From Macrotis lagotis (taxonomy: Eukaryota > Chordata > Mammalia > Peramelemorphia > Peramelidae): DNA of 64,000 nucleotides. Positions within the stretch are counted from its first letter, which is position 1, and each line of letters starts with the position of its first letter. Positions 32,330 through 44,178 of this stretch are shown piece by piece. The DNA lies in NCBI RefSeq assembly GCF_037893015.1, contig NC_133666.1, positions 620,477,156 through 620,541,155 of the forward strand, read 5' to 3'. Under the pieces are notes generated by a model that was not told the DNA's origin, made no database searches, and saw nothing but the letters and a program-made list of their open reading frames with translations. A program made the position numbers and the translations under genes.

Positions 32330-33300
32330 GGTTTGAGTTGTATAAAGTCAGAAAAACCTCAAACTTTTATCAATTGAAAACACTGTGACCCTAGATAAGT
32401 CATTAATTTCTGTTTGCTCAGTTTTCTAAAATGGGAATCATAATAACATTGACTTCCCAGAGTGATTGTATCAAATTATATAATATTTGTAGAGCACTTG
32501 ATGAGCATCTGGCAAATAAAATCAGAATTCTATTTCTTAGTTTTGATAACTGTCATTTTATAATAAAATTTTAGATTTGGAATGGCTAGGCCACCTTTCT
32601 TTGCATTGTTTTCATTAATTCCTTTGATATTCTTGACTTTTTGTTCTTTCAGAAAAATTTTGTTATTATTTTTATAGTTTTATAAAGAATTGTTTTAGTA
32701 GTTTTGGTTGGTTTGACACTGAATATAAGTATATTAATTTAGATAGAATTATCATTTTTCTTATATTAACTTGGCCTACCTATAAACAGTTGATATTTTT
32801 AGTTGTTTAGATCTGACCCAGTTCCTGGGTTTTTCTTGGCAAAAAGTCTCCCAGCTATTTTATATTGTCTATTGTTACTTTGAATAAAATTTCTCTTTCT
32901 ATCTTGCTGTGTGCTTTGTTTTGTAACATATAGAAATGCTGATTATTGCTGTGGGTTTATCAGAGCTGATTTTTAAGTGGTATAACAAGAGAGGTTAAGG
33001 TGTCATCTCATAATTATCTATGTAATAGTTATCTAATGGTTTTCTTGCCTTGTCTCTTCAACTCCAGTCTATCCTCACTTAATCACCAAAGATATTTTTC
33101 TAAAGTCTCACCATGTCACTTTCTCTAGTTAGTAAGCTCCCTATTACCTTCAGGATCAGATATAAAGGTCCTTTGTTCAAAATTCAAAACTTTTCACAAA
33201 CTGGTCCTTCCTGATCTTTCTAATCTTCTTACACATATCCCCTTTGCACTCAATGATCCAACTACATTGCAAAGACCATCACAAATGTCTGGAATGTTCT
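32330..33300. repeat. MIR, LINE-1 and L2 relics
   Basis: About 32330-32525 is MIR (+ strand; 'actgtgaccctagataag', 'tttgtagagcacttgatg'). About 32530-33030 is LINE-1 ORF2, antisense ('aggccacctttctttgc', 'tcttgactttttgttctttc', 'acttggcctacc'). About 33050-33300 is L2 (+ strand; 'gtaagctccctattacc', 'acttttcacaaactgg'). Confidence 0.55.
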
Positions 33301-33309
33301 ATCCCATTG

Positions 33310-33712
33310 TTATCAGTCTTTAGTCATTTTCAGTTGAATTTGACTTTTTGTGACCCCAATTGGAGTTTTCTTAGCAAAGATTTGGGGGAGGTTTGCTATT
33401 TCCTTCTCCATTTCATTTGACAGATGAGGAAACTGAGTCAAACAGGGTTAAGTGACTTGCCCAGATAAGTATTTGAGGTCGGGGCAGCTAGTTGCCACAG
33501 TGGATAGAGCACCAGCCCTGGAGTCAGGAGTACCTGAGTTCAAATCCGATCTCAGACACTTAATTATTACCTAGCTGTGTGGCCTTGGGCAAGTCACTTA
33601 ACTCCATTGCCTTGCAAAAAAAACAAAAACAAAAACCTAAGTATTTGAGGTAGTCTTGATGATTCCAGGTCTGTCACTCTCTCCACTATGCCACCTAGTG
33701 GTCTCTCTCTCT
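33310..33712 (-). repeat. Older marsupial tRNA-SINE split by a WSINE
   Basis: Antisense MAR-type SINE: 'tttttgtgaccccaattgg', 'tttgctatttccttctcc', 'atgaggaaactgagtc'. It is interrupted by the WSINE at 33480-33638 and resumes with 'gattccaggtctgtcac' to 'ctatgccacctagtgg', then runs into (CT)n. Confidence 0.7.
33480..33638 (+). mobile_element. WSINE1-like SINE nested in an older SINE
   Basis: Full-length copy with perfect 13-bp target-site duplication aagtatttgaggt (33467-33479 and 33639-33651), cutting a MAR-type SINE in two. Confidence 0.92.
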
Positions 33713-34544
33713 CTCTCTCCTTATCTTGGTCTTAATTTTCCTAGCTACCGTCAAAACTCAGGTCATCTTTCAATCTCCTCTCTATTCTATATGCACTTTT
33801 TTAAATCTCAATATTGCTTCCCCTACTATAATAGAAGGCCCTTTGGGGCAGGGACTCTTTGTCTTTTTTTTGTATATTATTATATAGAATTCCTCCGGCA
33901 CAGAAGAATTGCTCAATAAATTATTAATTTCCCCCCCATAAAATGCATATTATTATTAAAAAATTATAATTTCTAAGGATATAAATGAATATTTTCTAAA
34001 ACATCTTCTTTATGTCTTAAAATGTAACAAAATTATGTAATCCTTCAAGTTGAAATAAATTACTATTAACTAACCTACTGACAGCTGGTTAGTTAATAAT
34101 TGTGATTTAAGAAGGTAGCACACAAACTGAATTCCTATATTGCTACAATTTCCTAAGTGTCCAATTTCATATTCACCAAGTGCATACATATACAAAGTAA
34201 TACCGACTAATTTCAAGAAGGAAAGTGTAATTACAGTTATATTAATTGAGAAAGACCTCATCTAAGAAGTATCATCTGAACTACATTTTGAAGGAAACTG
34301 GACATCCTAAGAAGGGAAGGGAGGAGGAAGTACAGTGCAAAGTCAGGGAACATGGGGGTATGAACGTCATAAATGAGAAGCCAGCAGTTCAGTTTAATAG
34401 AAAACAGAGTTCATAAAGTAAAACAATGTGAAAATACATTAGAAAAGTAAGTTGGAATAATATTGTAGAGGGCTCTAAAAGCTAGATTGAGGACTAAGCA
34501 TTTTATCCTAGAAGCAACAGGAAGCCACTGAGGATATCTTTTTT
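33713..34544. other. Intergenic, L2 end and ancient repeat
   Basis: About 33715-33930 ends like L2 ('aaggccctttggggcagg', 'ctcaataaattatt'). About 34250-34530 is a copy of the unassigned ancient repeat ('aactacattttgaagg', 'agcaacaggaagccactgag'). The AT-rich stretch between has no identity I recognise. Confidence 0.45.
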
Positions 34545-35905
34545 CCTTTCTTTTTTTTTTTAAATAAATTTATTATTTATTTTTAACATTCTTTTCTTTT
34601 TAAATTTTGAATTCTAAATTCTCTTTCTCCCTCTTTCCCTTTCCTAATCACTGAGAAGGCAAGCAAAATGATATCAATTATACACATGAAATCATGCAAA
34701 ACATATTTGCATATTATCCCTATCTCCAAAAAAGGCAACAAAAAAGATAAATAAAAAAAATTATAGTTCAATTTGAACCCCAAATTCATCAGTTTTCTTT
34801 CTGGAGGTGGATAGCATTTCTTCATCATGAGTCCTTTGGAATTGTTTTGGATCACTATATTGATACAGTAGCCAAGTTTTTCAAAGTTGAGCACCATTAC
34901 AACAATGTATATCTTATAGCAGTATAGAGAAGTATTATAACAGTATAATCTCCATCACAATCTTATTACTCTCCAATTGATAAAGATCCCTTCATTTTTC
35001 AGTTCTTTACCACTACAAAGAGAGATACTAGAAACATTTTTGGTCAGATAGGTCCTTTTCCTTTTCCATTGATCTCATTGGGGCACAAACCTAATAATAA
35101 TCTTACTGGGTCAAAGGGCATGTACAGTTTATGTCTCTTTGGGCAAATTTCCAAACTGTTCCCCAGAATGATGGAACTAGTTTATTACTCAACCAACAGT
35201 TTATAAGTACATCTATTTTCCTTCAAATTTTCTGGCATTTGGTTTTTTTTTGAGGTAGTACTTCAGAGTTTTTTTTTAATTTGCATTTCTCTTATCAGTA
35301 GTGATTTAGAACCTTTTTTCATATGACTATAAATAGCTTTGATATCTTCTGTCTTTGACCATTTATCAATTTTATATTTATCAATTACTTTTGTTTTTAT
35401 AAATTTGACTCTGTTTCCCATATAATTGAGAAATGAGATCTTAATCAGAGAAACTTGCTGAAAAAATTTTGGGATATTACTTCACTGTCTAAGGTAGCTT
35501 GTAGCAAAATTTCCCTGATTATCTCTTAATTAGGGCTATTTTTTGCTTCTGCTTTGTTGGAAGTCGGTATTACAACCCACGCCTTTTATTTCACCTGAAG
35601 CATACTCTAGCCCTTTATTTGAACTGTATGCATCTTTCTGTTTTAAGTATGTCTCTTATAGTATCATAATGTTGGATTCTGATTTCTAATCTATTCTGTC
35701 AACTGCTTCAGTTTTATGGTTGAGCTCATTCCATTCATATTCACAGTAGTGATTACTGTATATTTCTCTACTTTTTATTTTCTTGTGTTAATCCTTTTTT
35801 AGGGTCACTCTTCCAAAGTTTGTTTTCCTTCCATCTATTACCACCCTTAATTACCCTCCTTGTATCTCTTCCTCCCTCCATATCTTTTATCCTCTTCCTC
35901 TCCTG
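34545..35905 (-). repeat. LINE-1, antisense, 3' end plus ORF2 pieces
   Basis: Read on the - strand it starts at a 3' UTR (34545-34870) and proceeds upstream through ORF2-like text ('tcaaagggcatgtacag' antisense of the C-terminus; 'caattgataaagatccc'). 35500-35905 matches the 5' half of ORF2 ('ggttgagctcattccattc'). Internal deletion is likely because the ORF2 middle is missing. An RTE insertion follows at 35906. Confidence 0.6.
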
Positions 35906-37640
35906 GTTGGTTGGTTGGTGTCCTTCAATCTCAAAAAGGACCAAAAGGACATTACTATGTTGGAGTCAAGGTATAGTGTGTCTCCATTAACAACCACATT
36001 GTGGTCAATCAGCTTTAATAGATACAGTTCTCAGCAGTTCAGAGAGCTAGGACAACCCTATTAGACCCACTATGGACTATGCTACCCCCATTCAGAGGAA
36101 GAAAAACAAAACAAAAAAAAATCCTTCAGAATCTATGAACAATACATTCACTTCTTTAAAAATTTCTTATGTATTTCTTTTCCTTAATATTAATTCTTCA
36201 TACTAAAAATGACTAATCATTAAACATGCTTAACACAAACGTATATACACAATGTTCGCCTATTCACCACTGAAGAGAGGATCTCGGGTGCAAAGGGAGG
36301 GTAGAAGGAAATTATGTAACTTTAAAATATTCATATGCATATACGTGAATGTTGAAAAACTTTCATAACATGTATCTGGAAAAATAAAATATCAATTAAA
36401 AAAATATAGTAGGTCTCACTGTGGCTGACTAAACCAATATAAGCTCAGAAAGTTCTACTTACAGGTGTGGCACAAATTGTCCATGTGGACATTTGAAGTG
36501 TAAATGTCTAAATCTATTCATCTTATGTTCTTTTGAGCTACTGCAATTGTTTTGCTCATGTAGAACTGAGCATTCTTTGATATAGATACACAATGCTGGA
36601 TGACCTGTGTCACAATCCCCTGTGACCTACAATTAATTCCAAAGTCTTTTAGCGAGACCTTGAGAATATCCTTGAATCTCTTTTTCTGACCTCCTTGTGA
36701 GTATTTCCTTTGTGTGTTCTGTCTTTTAGGCAGAGGTACATTTGACATTCACACAATGTGGTCAACCCATCAGAGTTGTGCTCTCAGCTATAGAGTTTGA
36801 ATGCTTGGCAGTTCAGCTAGAGAAAGGACATCAGTCTAGTACCTTACTTGTCTTGCCAACTGATCTTCATAATCTTCCCAAGACAATCCAAATGGGTATT
36901 GATTCATTTTCCTGGCATGGCATTGGTATACCGTAGACCTTCAGTTTGATAGTCATTCTAATATCTCTTCTCTCCCATTCCTTTGGAGCTTCACAAACAC
37001 TGAGCTAACTCTGGCAATGTGTGTGTCAACCCCATCATCTATGTGTACATCCCTGGAAAGTATACTGCCAAGGTAAGTGAATTTATCCACATCATTGAAT
37101 ATTTCTCCATTAGTTGTAACCAATGGTTCCATGCAGGAATGTTGTGGTGCTGACTGGAAAAGAAACTGTTTTCTTATTGTTAATTGTTAGATCAAAACTA
37201 ACACATGTGGCAGAAGATTCATACTTTGTTGCGCCTTAGCCTCAGAGCCTACACTGCACCAACTCTTCTTCATCTTGCTTGTAGCCTTTTCAAGTTAAAT
37301 AATTTACATCAATGTGGCAGCTGACCTTGATGCCATTATCATCCTCTTCACACAGTATCTGACAATATTCCTGAAAATAGTAGGCTAAAAATATGGAAGC
37401 AAGCACATAACTCTGCTTAACTCCATTGATTACCGGGAAAGTGCCAGAGCATGGTCCATTATACAGAACTTGTGCAAGCATGCCATCTTCATACTGATGT
37501 ATAATACTGATAAACTTCTCAAAACGATCATGTTTTGTCATCATTTCCCACAAGCCCTCATGACTGATGGTTTCAAAGGTCTTGATCAGATCTGCAAATG
37601 CCATGTACTGATCTGACCCCTGGCATTTCTCCTGGAGTTG
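35906..37640 (-). repeat. RTE-type LINE, reverse-transcriptase half
   Basis: The - strand at 37604-37290 encodes a recognisable RTE reverse-transcriptase segment (ADLIKTFETISHEGLWEMM ... GVKQSYVLA), with the usual 'K-AFD' core changed to KTFET, so inactive. 36748-36518 encodes the C-terminal GGQKKRFKDILKVSLKDF block. The 3' end at about 35925-35995 has 'gtccttcaatctcaaaaag', which resembles the MAR1 tail. A LINE-1 3' end (35996-36412) interrupts it. Confidence 0.75.
35996..36412 (+). mobile_element. 5'-truncated LINE-1 3' end nested in RTE
   Basis: LINE-1 3' sequence ('agagagctaggacaacc', 'gttgaaaaactttcataac', A-rich end). The RTE text resumes across it: 'caaggtatagtgtgtct' before and 'atagtaggtctcactg' after, with the flanks sharing an approximate 'atagt-gtctc' duplication. 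Confidence 0.65.
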
Positions 37641-37962
37641 TTATATTCCTCCTCTCCCTATTAAATCAGATGGATATATAATCTTTCCTCTTTAAAAAAG
37701 ATGAGATTGAGGTTGAGCATTGCTCTCCCCATTTTCCCCTTCTATAAGACTTCTTCCTTGCATTTCTCTTTCATGTGAGAAAATTTCCTCATTTTACCTC
37801 TCTCTTCCTCCTTCTCTGCCTACATTTCTGTCTTTCTTTTTTCTTTTGCAGGGGTCGGGTCAACCCAACATAATCAACTCACATTCATGCTTGATGTTTA
37901 TGTAGACCTCTAATAATACTGAAGTTTTAAGGAATTAAATATATAATCTTCCCATATAGGAT

Positions 37963-38134
37963 TGTAAACATTTTTTGGTAAGGTAATGGGGTTAATAAGT
38001 GACTTGCCCAAGGTCACACAGCTAAATAATTATTAAGTGTCTGAGAACAGATTTGATCTCAGGTCCTCCTGACTCCAGGGTTGGTCCTCCTGACTCCAGG
38101 GTTGGTCCTCAATCACTGTGCCATGTAGGTACCC
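37963..38134 (-). mobile_element. WSINE1-like SINE with 21-bp internal tandem duplication
   Basis: Antisense copy in which the block 'ggtcctcctgactccagg' plus 'gtt' is present twice in tandem (about 38057-38098), lengthening the element. Confidence 0.8.
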
Positions 38135-38491
38135 CAGTCCAATAATTTTTAAATAATCTCTCCTGGATCTATCTTCCAGGTCAGTTGTTTTTCCAAATGA
38201 GATATTTCACGTTGTCTTCTATTTTTTCATTCTTTTGATTTTATTTGCTTGTTTTTTGAGGTCTCATAAGGCTATTAGCTTCCAGATACACAATTTTAAT
38301 CTTCAAGGAATGATTTACTTCAGTGAACTTTTATACTTTTTTTTTCATTTGACTGATTCTACTTTTTAAGGGGTTCTTTTCTTCAATGAATTTTTGTATA
38401 TCTTTTTCCATTGACCAATTCTGCTTTTCAAATCATTCTTCAAGGCATTGAATTTTGTACCTCTTTTTACCATTTGATCTATTTTATTTTC

Positions 38492-38649
38492 TTATCTTTT
38501 TTAGGTTTTCTTGTAAGGCAATGGGCTTAAGTGGCTTGCCCAAGGCCACACAGCTAGGTAATTATTATTAAGTGTCTGAAGCAGGATTTGAACTCAGGTA
38601 CTCCTGACTCCAGGGCTGGTGCTCTATTCACTGCGCCACCTAACTGCCC
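38492..38649 (-). mobile_element. WSINE1-like SINE
   Basis: Antisense copy flanked by 'atctattttatttt' on both sides (about 38478-38491 and 38652-38665). Confidence 0.88.
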
Positions 38650-39021
38650 CAATCTATTTTATTTTTTAAGGAATTATTATCTTCAATATTTTTTATTCTT
38701 CCTTTCCCAAGTTCTTTGTTTTTCATAATTTTCTTGCCTCACTCTCATTTCTCTTCCCAGTTTTTTCCTCTACCTCTCTACTCGATTTCTAAAATAAATT
38801 TTTGAGATTTGCTATGGCCTAAGATCAATTCATATTTTTCTTTGAGGTTTTAGATGTAGGAATTTTGACTTTTTTGTCTTTTGAGTTTTTTAAATCTTTC
38901 CTGTCACAATCAAACTCTTGTATAGTCACAATTTTTTCTGTTATTTACTAATTTTCCAAGCCTATTTCTTTATTTTAACTCTGTTAAAGTGGGACTCTGC
39001 TTTCAGCCTTGAGAGTGTACC

Positions 39022-39181
39022 ATTCTGGAGCAGCTAGGTGGCACAGTGGATAGAGCACCAGCCCTGGAGTCAGGAGTACCTGAGTACAGATTTGACCTCA
39101 GACACTTAATAATTACCTAACTGTGTGGCCTTGGGCAAGTCACTTAACCCCATTTGCCTTACAAAAAAACTAAAAAACAAA
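39022..39181 (+). mobile_element. WSINE1-like SINE
   Basis: Full-length copy inside a LINE-1 5' UTR. Target-site duplication agagtgtacc at 39012-39021 and 39182-39191. Confidence 0.9.
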
Positions 39182-39989
39182 AGAGTGTACCGTCCTAAGC
39201 TTCAGAGATTTTGTACAATTGTTTCCAGAGACACTTCTAGGATTCTGAAAGTTTTCAATTTTTCCAAGGTGGTATGATCTAAGGAGAATGACCCCAAGCA
39301 CTCAATTCTAACCTGAAACTGTGATGAGGGTCCCCATTCTAGCTCTGGTGTCAAGTGTTTCTCTGACAAGCTCTGGTGAACTAGTGTTTCTCCTCACCCT
39401 GGGACTGCCATCAGGACTGTGACCCAGGATCTGAGTATGGGAAAAGCAACAGATTCCTTTCCCCAGGGCCAGCAAAAAGAGCCCAGTAATCTCCTTTAGA
39501 TCAGTTGTTTGACCCCCTTACCATCTGTGGATTGAGAGTTGTGAAAACAGCCACTGCTGAGGCTAATTTAGAAGCTCCCAAGAAAGACCTGTTCCAGGGT
39601 TTGCTGGGACCCAGTCCACACGTTCATAGCCTACACTAGACTGCTCTACTATCTCCCCAATGTGACAGACTTCTATTTGCTGACCATCCAAGTTGTCTTG
39701 GGCTAGAAAATTTCTCATCCTGTCCCTCTGTAGATTCTGCTACTCTAGAATTTGTCCTCAGGAATTACTTAAGGTTGTTCAGAGGGGTTTTGGAAAGAAC
39801 TCAGTTGAGTCCCTGTCTTTTCTCTACCATCTTGGCTCTTCTCTACCATCTACCATCTCCTCCCTGTTCCTAATTTTCTGGCATCACTTTCATTTCTTTT
39901 TTGTTTTTTTATTTGTTTTTAGATCAGTATGTTCATTTTTTATTCTGTGATTTTATTTTATTTTTCTAATAAATGTTATTAAAGTTTTT

Positions 39990-41727
39990 CTTTTCCTTTT
40001 TGTTACAACAAAATGAACTTTATTTAAAATAATTTTTAACAGACATGGGTGCATGGAAAAGCTCTTTAGTTGGCTATGTATGGGAATGGAAAATAATTAA
40101 TAAATAATACTAGTAGAGGAACTCTAAACATTAACAATCCATTGGCAAAGTGGACTTAATCCAAAATGAATCTTAAAGCTCTGCTAATTATTCTCTGCAA
40201 GAATATTTATCTTCTGTTTCTTTACAGGTGAGAAGTGATTAAATACTGCCTATAGGAATTTTTTTTAAGGTTTTTGCAAGGCAGTGGGGTTAAGTGGCTT
40301 GCCCAAGGCGACACGGCTGGGTAATTATTAATTGTCTGAGACCGGATTTGAACCCAGGTACTCCTGACTCCAGGGCCAGTTTTTTATCCACTGCGCCACC
40401 TAGCCACCCAAAGAAATCTGTAACTGACTGTAATCAATTAATTATAATTACCACTGCAATCGGACCAGCCTAGAAATTTTATATTAAGGACACATACTTT
40501 TCAAAATAGTCCATGAAAATCTTGTCTGAGTTTTTTTTCCCCCCAAACACTAATATACAAACTGGAATTCTTCATTCTGAGGAGAGAAAGTTACTGGTTC
40601 CTCTCTCCAGCCCAGCCATATAAAGAATTTTGAAATGAGAAATAAGTATGAATGAAGAAAAAATAATCTTTCTATCTCCCAGTCCTTTTGTTAGTTATAA
40701 GCAGGGAGAAAACGAAGGAAACAAAATGGATATAACACCACCATCAAGTAGAGAAAAAGCACATTCTTTGCTTGAAACTAAAATTTCTGGCAACATAGGC
40801 TTTCTGTTGGGCAAGGAGACAAAGCGATTTGTGGCTGCATCTGAGATGTCCCCCTGGGGACAGTAAAGCCCAGTAGAGGCACTGACTACTTCATGCTTAA
40901 TCTGAAGCCTTTACCAAGGGAGAAGGCTAAGGTGTCAGGAAGGTAGGGGGTACATGGAATACCTGACACCTACTCTAGAACATAGAAATTTCAACCTGTC
41001 TCTTTTCTCTAATACCTCCATTGTAACTAAATTACTTTGACCCCACCATGATCCTGGGACACAATGTTTCCTCTTCCAACTAAATGCTGTAACAAGGACA
41101 AAAGGGCAACAAGTTACCACTTATAGAGTTTAAATCTGTTATCTCTCCCAATTATATACAAGCACTCCCTTGTCTGGTAAACTTTCTTCGCTCTAGGGAT
41201 TAATGATATTGGGTGGGTTAGGGTTGGGTAAGACTCTAGAATTTCCACAGTATGTTCTTAATATGTAGGTAGGAATTCAGTGCTCCCGAAGAAAGGCACA
41301 AGACATTTGGTTTTTTTTTCAGTGTGTGAGAAATGAATAATTTTAAATAAAGAAAAAAAAATCTTTACAGTTAAAGTCTTTTATAAGAAGAGAGCCAGGT
41401 CATTACAGAACCAGTGGGAGGAATAGTCTTCACAGCTGTCCCTTGCTCTTCTTTTCCATGTTTTTTAAGTAGAAAGCTGGGTTTTCCCTTAAGGATAAGA
41501 TTATTAACTATTTCAGCTCATGCTGAAAGTTAGGAAGGCAACTCCTCTGTCTGGCAGTGTGTAGGCTTTTCCACTGAGTCAGCAGAACAAAGAAGGGACT
41601 GTCCACAGAAGAGAGGACATGTGTTTTATACCCAGACACAGCACCCCATCCCTGGAGATTCCAACCAGTCCCTGGTATGCTGGCCACACAACAAGGTTAG
41701 AGGTGGTCCAGCAAGAGGGAGCCAACA
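39990..41727 (-). pseudogene. Processed retrocopy (3' UTR-like) of an unidentified mRNA
   Basis: A 1.74-kb insert flanked by a perfect 15-bp duplication, gttattaaagttttt (39975-39989 and 41728-41742). On the - strand it ends with AATAAA (40019-40024), about 15 bases of sequence and a short A-rich tail (39990-40004), the structure of a reverse-transcribed mRNA. It interrupts LINE-1 3' sequence. I found no convincing protein frame, so it is probably mostly 3' UTR, and I do not recognise the parent gene. A WSINE (40261-40409) inserted later. Confidence 0.65.
40261..40409 (-). mobile_element. WSINE1-like SINE nested in the retrocopy
   Basis: Antisense full-length copy ('aaggtttttgcaaggcagtg' to 'gccacctagccaccc') within the retrocopy at 39990-41727. 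Confidence 0.9.
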
Positions 41728-41742
41728 GTTATTAAAGTTTTT

Positions 41743-42306
41743 CAACATTGCATATGCATATTTTTAAGTTACATAATTTCCTTCCACTCTCCCTTCCCAC
41801 CCTCCTCTCCTCAGCAGCCAACAGTCTGGTGAATATTGTACATACACATTTGTGTTTAACATGTTTAATGATTAGTCATTTTTTGTATGAGAATATTAGG
41901 AGATAAGAAAGAAAACTGAGATAGGAAAGAAAAACATAAGAGAAATTTTGAAAAAGTGAATGTATTGTTCATTCAGATTCTTTAGGGGTTTTTTTCCTTC
42001 CTCTGGATGTGGTTAGCATTGTCCTTAACAGGTCTCCTAGGATTGTTCTAGGTTTCCGAACTGCTGAGAGGAGCTGCATCTTTCAGAGTTGACCAACCCA
42101 TAATATTGTTAATATGTACAATATTCTCTTGGTTGTGCTCCCATCACTCAGCATCAGATTCTGTAATTTGTTCCATGCTTCTCTGGAGTCTTATAGAATA
42201 ATAATATTCCATGACATTCATATACCATAACTTTTGTCAGTTATTTCCAATTGATGTACATCCCCTCAATTTCCAGTTCTTTGCCACTACAAGAAGAGCA
42301 GCTATA
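41743..42306 (-). repeat. LINE-1 3' end, antisense
   Basis: Contains the 3' UTR and end of ORF2 in antisense ('ttgcatatgcatatttttaag', 'cttggttgtgctcccatc', 'agttctttgccactac'), truncated at about 42306. A piece continues on the far side of the retrocopy (39930-39974). Confidence 0.7.
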
Positions 42307-43035
42307 CAATTTGGAATTATGTCCAAAGGGCAACAAAAATGTGCATACCCTTTGATCCAGCATTACCACTACTGGGTCTATACCCTGAAGAGATGATGAA
42401 AAAGGGTAAAAACATCACTTGTACAAAAATATTCATAGCAGCCCTGTTTGTGGTGGCAAAGAATTGGAAATCAAGTAAATGTCCTTCAATTGGGGAATGA
42501 CTTAACAAACTTTGGCATATGTATGTGATGGAATACTATTGTTCTATTAGAAACCAGGAGGGATGGGAATTCAGGGAAACCTGGAAGGATTTGCGTGAAC
42601 TGATGCTGAGCGATATAAGCAGAACCAGAAAAACACTGTACACCCTAACAGCAACATGGGGGTGGTGTTCAATCTTGAAGGACTCACTCATTCCATCAGT
42701 GCAACAATCAGGCACTATTTTGGGGTTTCTGTGATGGAGAATGCCATCTGTATCCAGAGAAAGAATTGTGGAGTTTGAACAAAGACCAAAGACCTTTAAT
42801 TTAAAAAAAACCATTATCTTATGTAATTTTGCTATCTCTTATACTTTATTTTTCTTACTTAAGGATTTGATTTCTCTGTCATCACATTCAACTTAGATCA
42901 ATGTATATGATGGAAATAATATGAAGGCTAACAGACTGCCTTCTGTTGGGGCAGAGGGAAAGGGGACGGAAGCAAAGATTAGGGGAAAAATTGTAAAATT
43001 CAAAATAAATAAAATCTTTCTGAAAAAAACAAAAA
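42307..43035 (+). repeat. LINE-1 3' end, sense
   Basis: The end of ORF2 ('cctttgatccagcattacc', 'gtggcaaagaattggaaatc', 'gtgatggaatactattg', 'agcagaaccagaaaaac') and a full 3' UTR ('agactgccttctgttgg', 'gtaaaattcaaaataaat'). With the preceding antisense copy it forms a head-to-head pair. Confidence 0.75.
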
Positions 43036-43190
43036 GGGGTGACTAGGTGGTGCAGTGGATAGAGCAACAGCCCTAGAGTCAGGAGTACCTGAATTCAAAT
43101 CCGGCCTCAGACACCTAATAATTACCTAGGTGTGAGGCCTTGGGCAAGCCACTTAACCACATTTGCCTTGCAAAAACTAAAAAAAAAAAT
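43036..43190 (+). mobile_element. WSINE1-like SINE
   Basis: Full-length copy placed exactly between the sense LINE-1 tail and the next antisense LINE-1. The flanking A-rich runs make a target-site duplication hard to define. Confidence 0.88.
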
Positions 43191-43823
43191 CAAATAAAAA
43201 AAACAAAAAAAAGAGCTGCTATAAATATTCTGGAACATGTGGGACTTTTCCTATTTTTTATGATTTCTTCTGGGTATAGGCCTAGCAGCTTTATTGTTCT
43301 TTGGGCAGAGTTCCATATTGTTCTCCAGAATAGTTGAATCAGATCACAACTCCACCAACAATTCATTAATGTTCCAGTCCTCCAACAACCCCTCCAACAT
43401 TGATCATTTTCCTTTTTTGCCATCCTAGTCAATCTGATAGGTGTGAGGTAGAACCTCATAAGTTGTTTTAATTTGTATTTCTCTATTCAGTAATGATTTG
43501 GAGCATTTTTCATATGATTATATTATATAGCTTTAATGTCTTTATTTGAAAACTGCCTGTTCATATCCTTTGATCATTTATCAGTTGGAGAATGACTTGT
43601 AACCTTATAAATTTGATTCAATTCTCTATATATTTTAGAAATGAGACCTTTATCAGAACCCCTAGCTGTGAAAATAGTTTTCGAGCTTTCTGTTTTCCTT
43701 TTAATCTTGTCAACTTTGGTTTTATAGTGCAGAAATTTTAAATTTAATATAGTCAAAATCATCCACTTTGCAGTTTATAATGTACTCTATTTCTTTAGTC
43801 ATAAATAAATTTCTCCCTTTTCT

Positions 43824-43994
43824 TTTTTTTCTTTCCCTCTTTTTTTTAAGGTTTTATTGCAAGGCAAATGGGGTTAAGTGGCTTGCCCAAGGCCACACAG
43901 CTAGGTATTTATTAGGTGTCTGAGGCTGGATTTGAACCCAGGTACTCCTGACTCCAGGGCCGGTGCTCTATCCATTGTGCCACCTAGCTGCCCC
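43824..43994 (-). mobile_element. WSINE1-like SINE
   Basis: Antisense copy in LINE-1. Target-site duplication aatttctcccttttc at 43808-43822 and 43995-44009. Confidence 0.9.
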
Positions 43995-44030
43995 AATTTC
44001 TCCCTTTTCCACAGATCTGACAGAGTATTT

Positions 44031-44178
44031 TTTTTAGGTTTTTGCAAGGCAATGGGGTTAAGTGGCTTGCCCAAGGCCACACAGCTAGGTAATTATTAAA
44101 TGTCTGAGGCCAAATTTGAACTCAGGTACTCCTGACTCCAGGACTGGTGCTCTATCCACTGAGCCACCTAGCCGCCAC
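44031..44178 (-). mobile_element. WSINE1-like SINE
   Basis: Antisense copy with 10-bp target-site duplication cagagtattt (44021-44030 and 44179-44188). The second copy is also the left duplication of the HMGN1 retrocopy. Confidence 0.92.

Larger units (their letters stand above)
37641..39845 (-). repeat. LINE-1 5' portion: ORF2 start, ORF1, 5' UTR (antisense)
   Basis: Continues the antisense LINE-1 upstream: ORF2 endonuclease-side text (37641-37960), ORF1 coiled-coil-like text (38140-39000) and a 5' UTR with repeated 'ctctggtg' blocks. It ends at the element start, whose sense sequence is 'gagccaagatgg' (antisense 'ccatcttggctc' at about 39828-39839). Three WSINEs are nested (37963-38134, 38492-38649, 39022-39181). 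Confidence 0.65.

Noticed and set aside
37290-37604. A possible host reverse-transcriptase-like gene.
   Set aside because: It is a fragment of an RTE LINE on the - strand, with altered catalytic-side residues and stops around it.
40648-41120. Short open frames inside the 1.74-kb retrocopy.
   Set aside because: They are 61-72 codons on either strand, match nothing I recognise, and the region has the look of 3' UTR.
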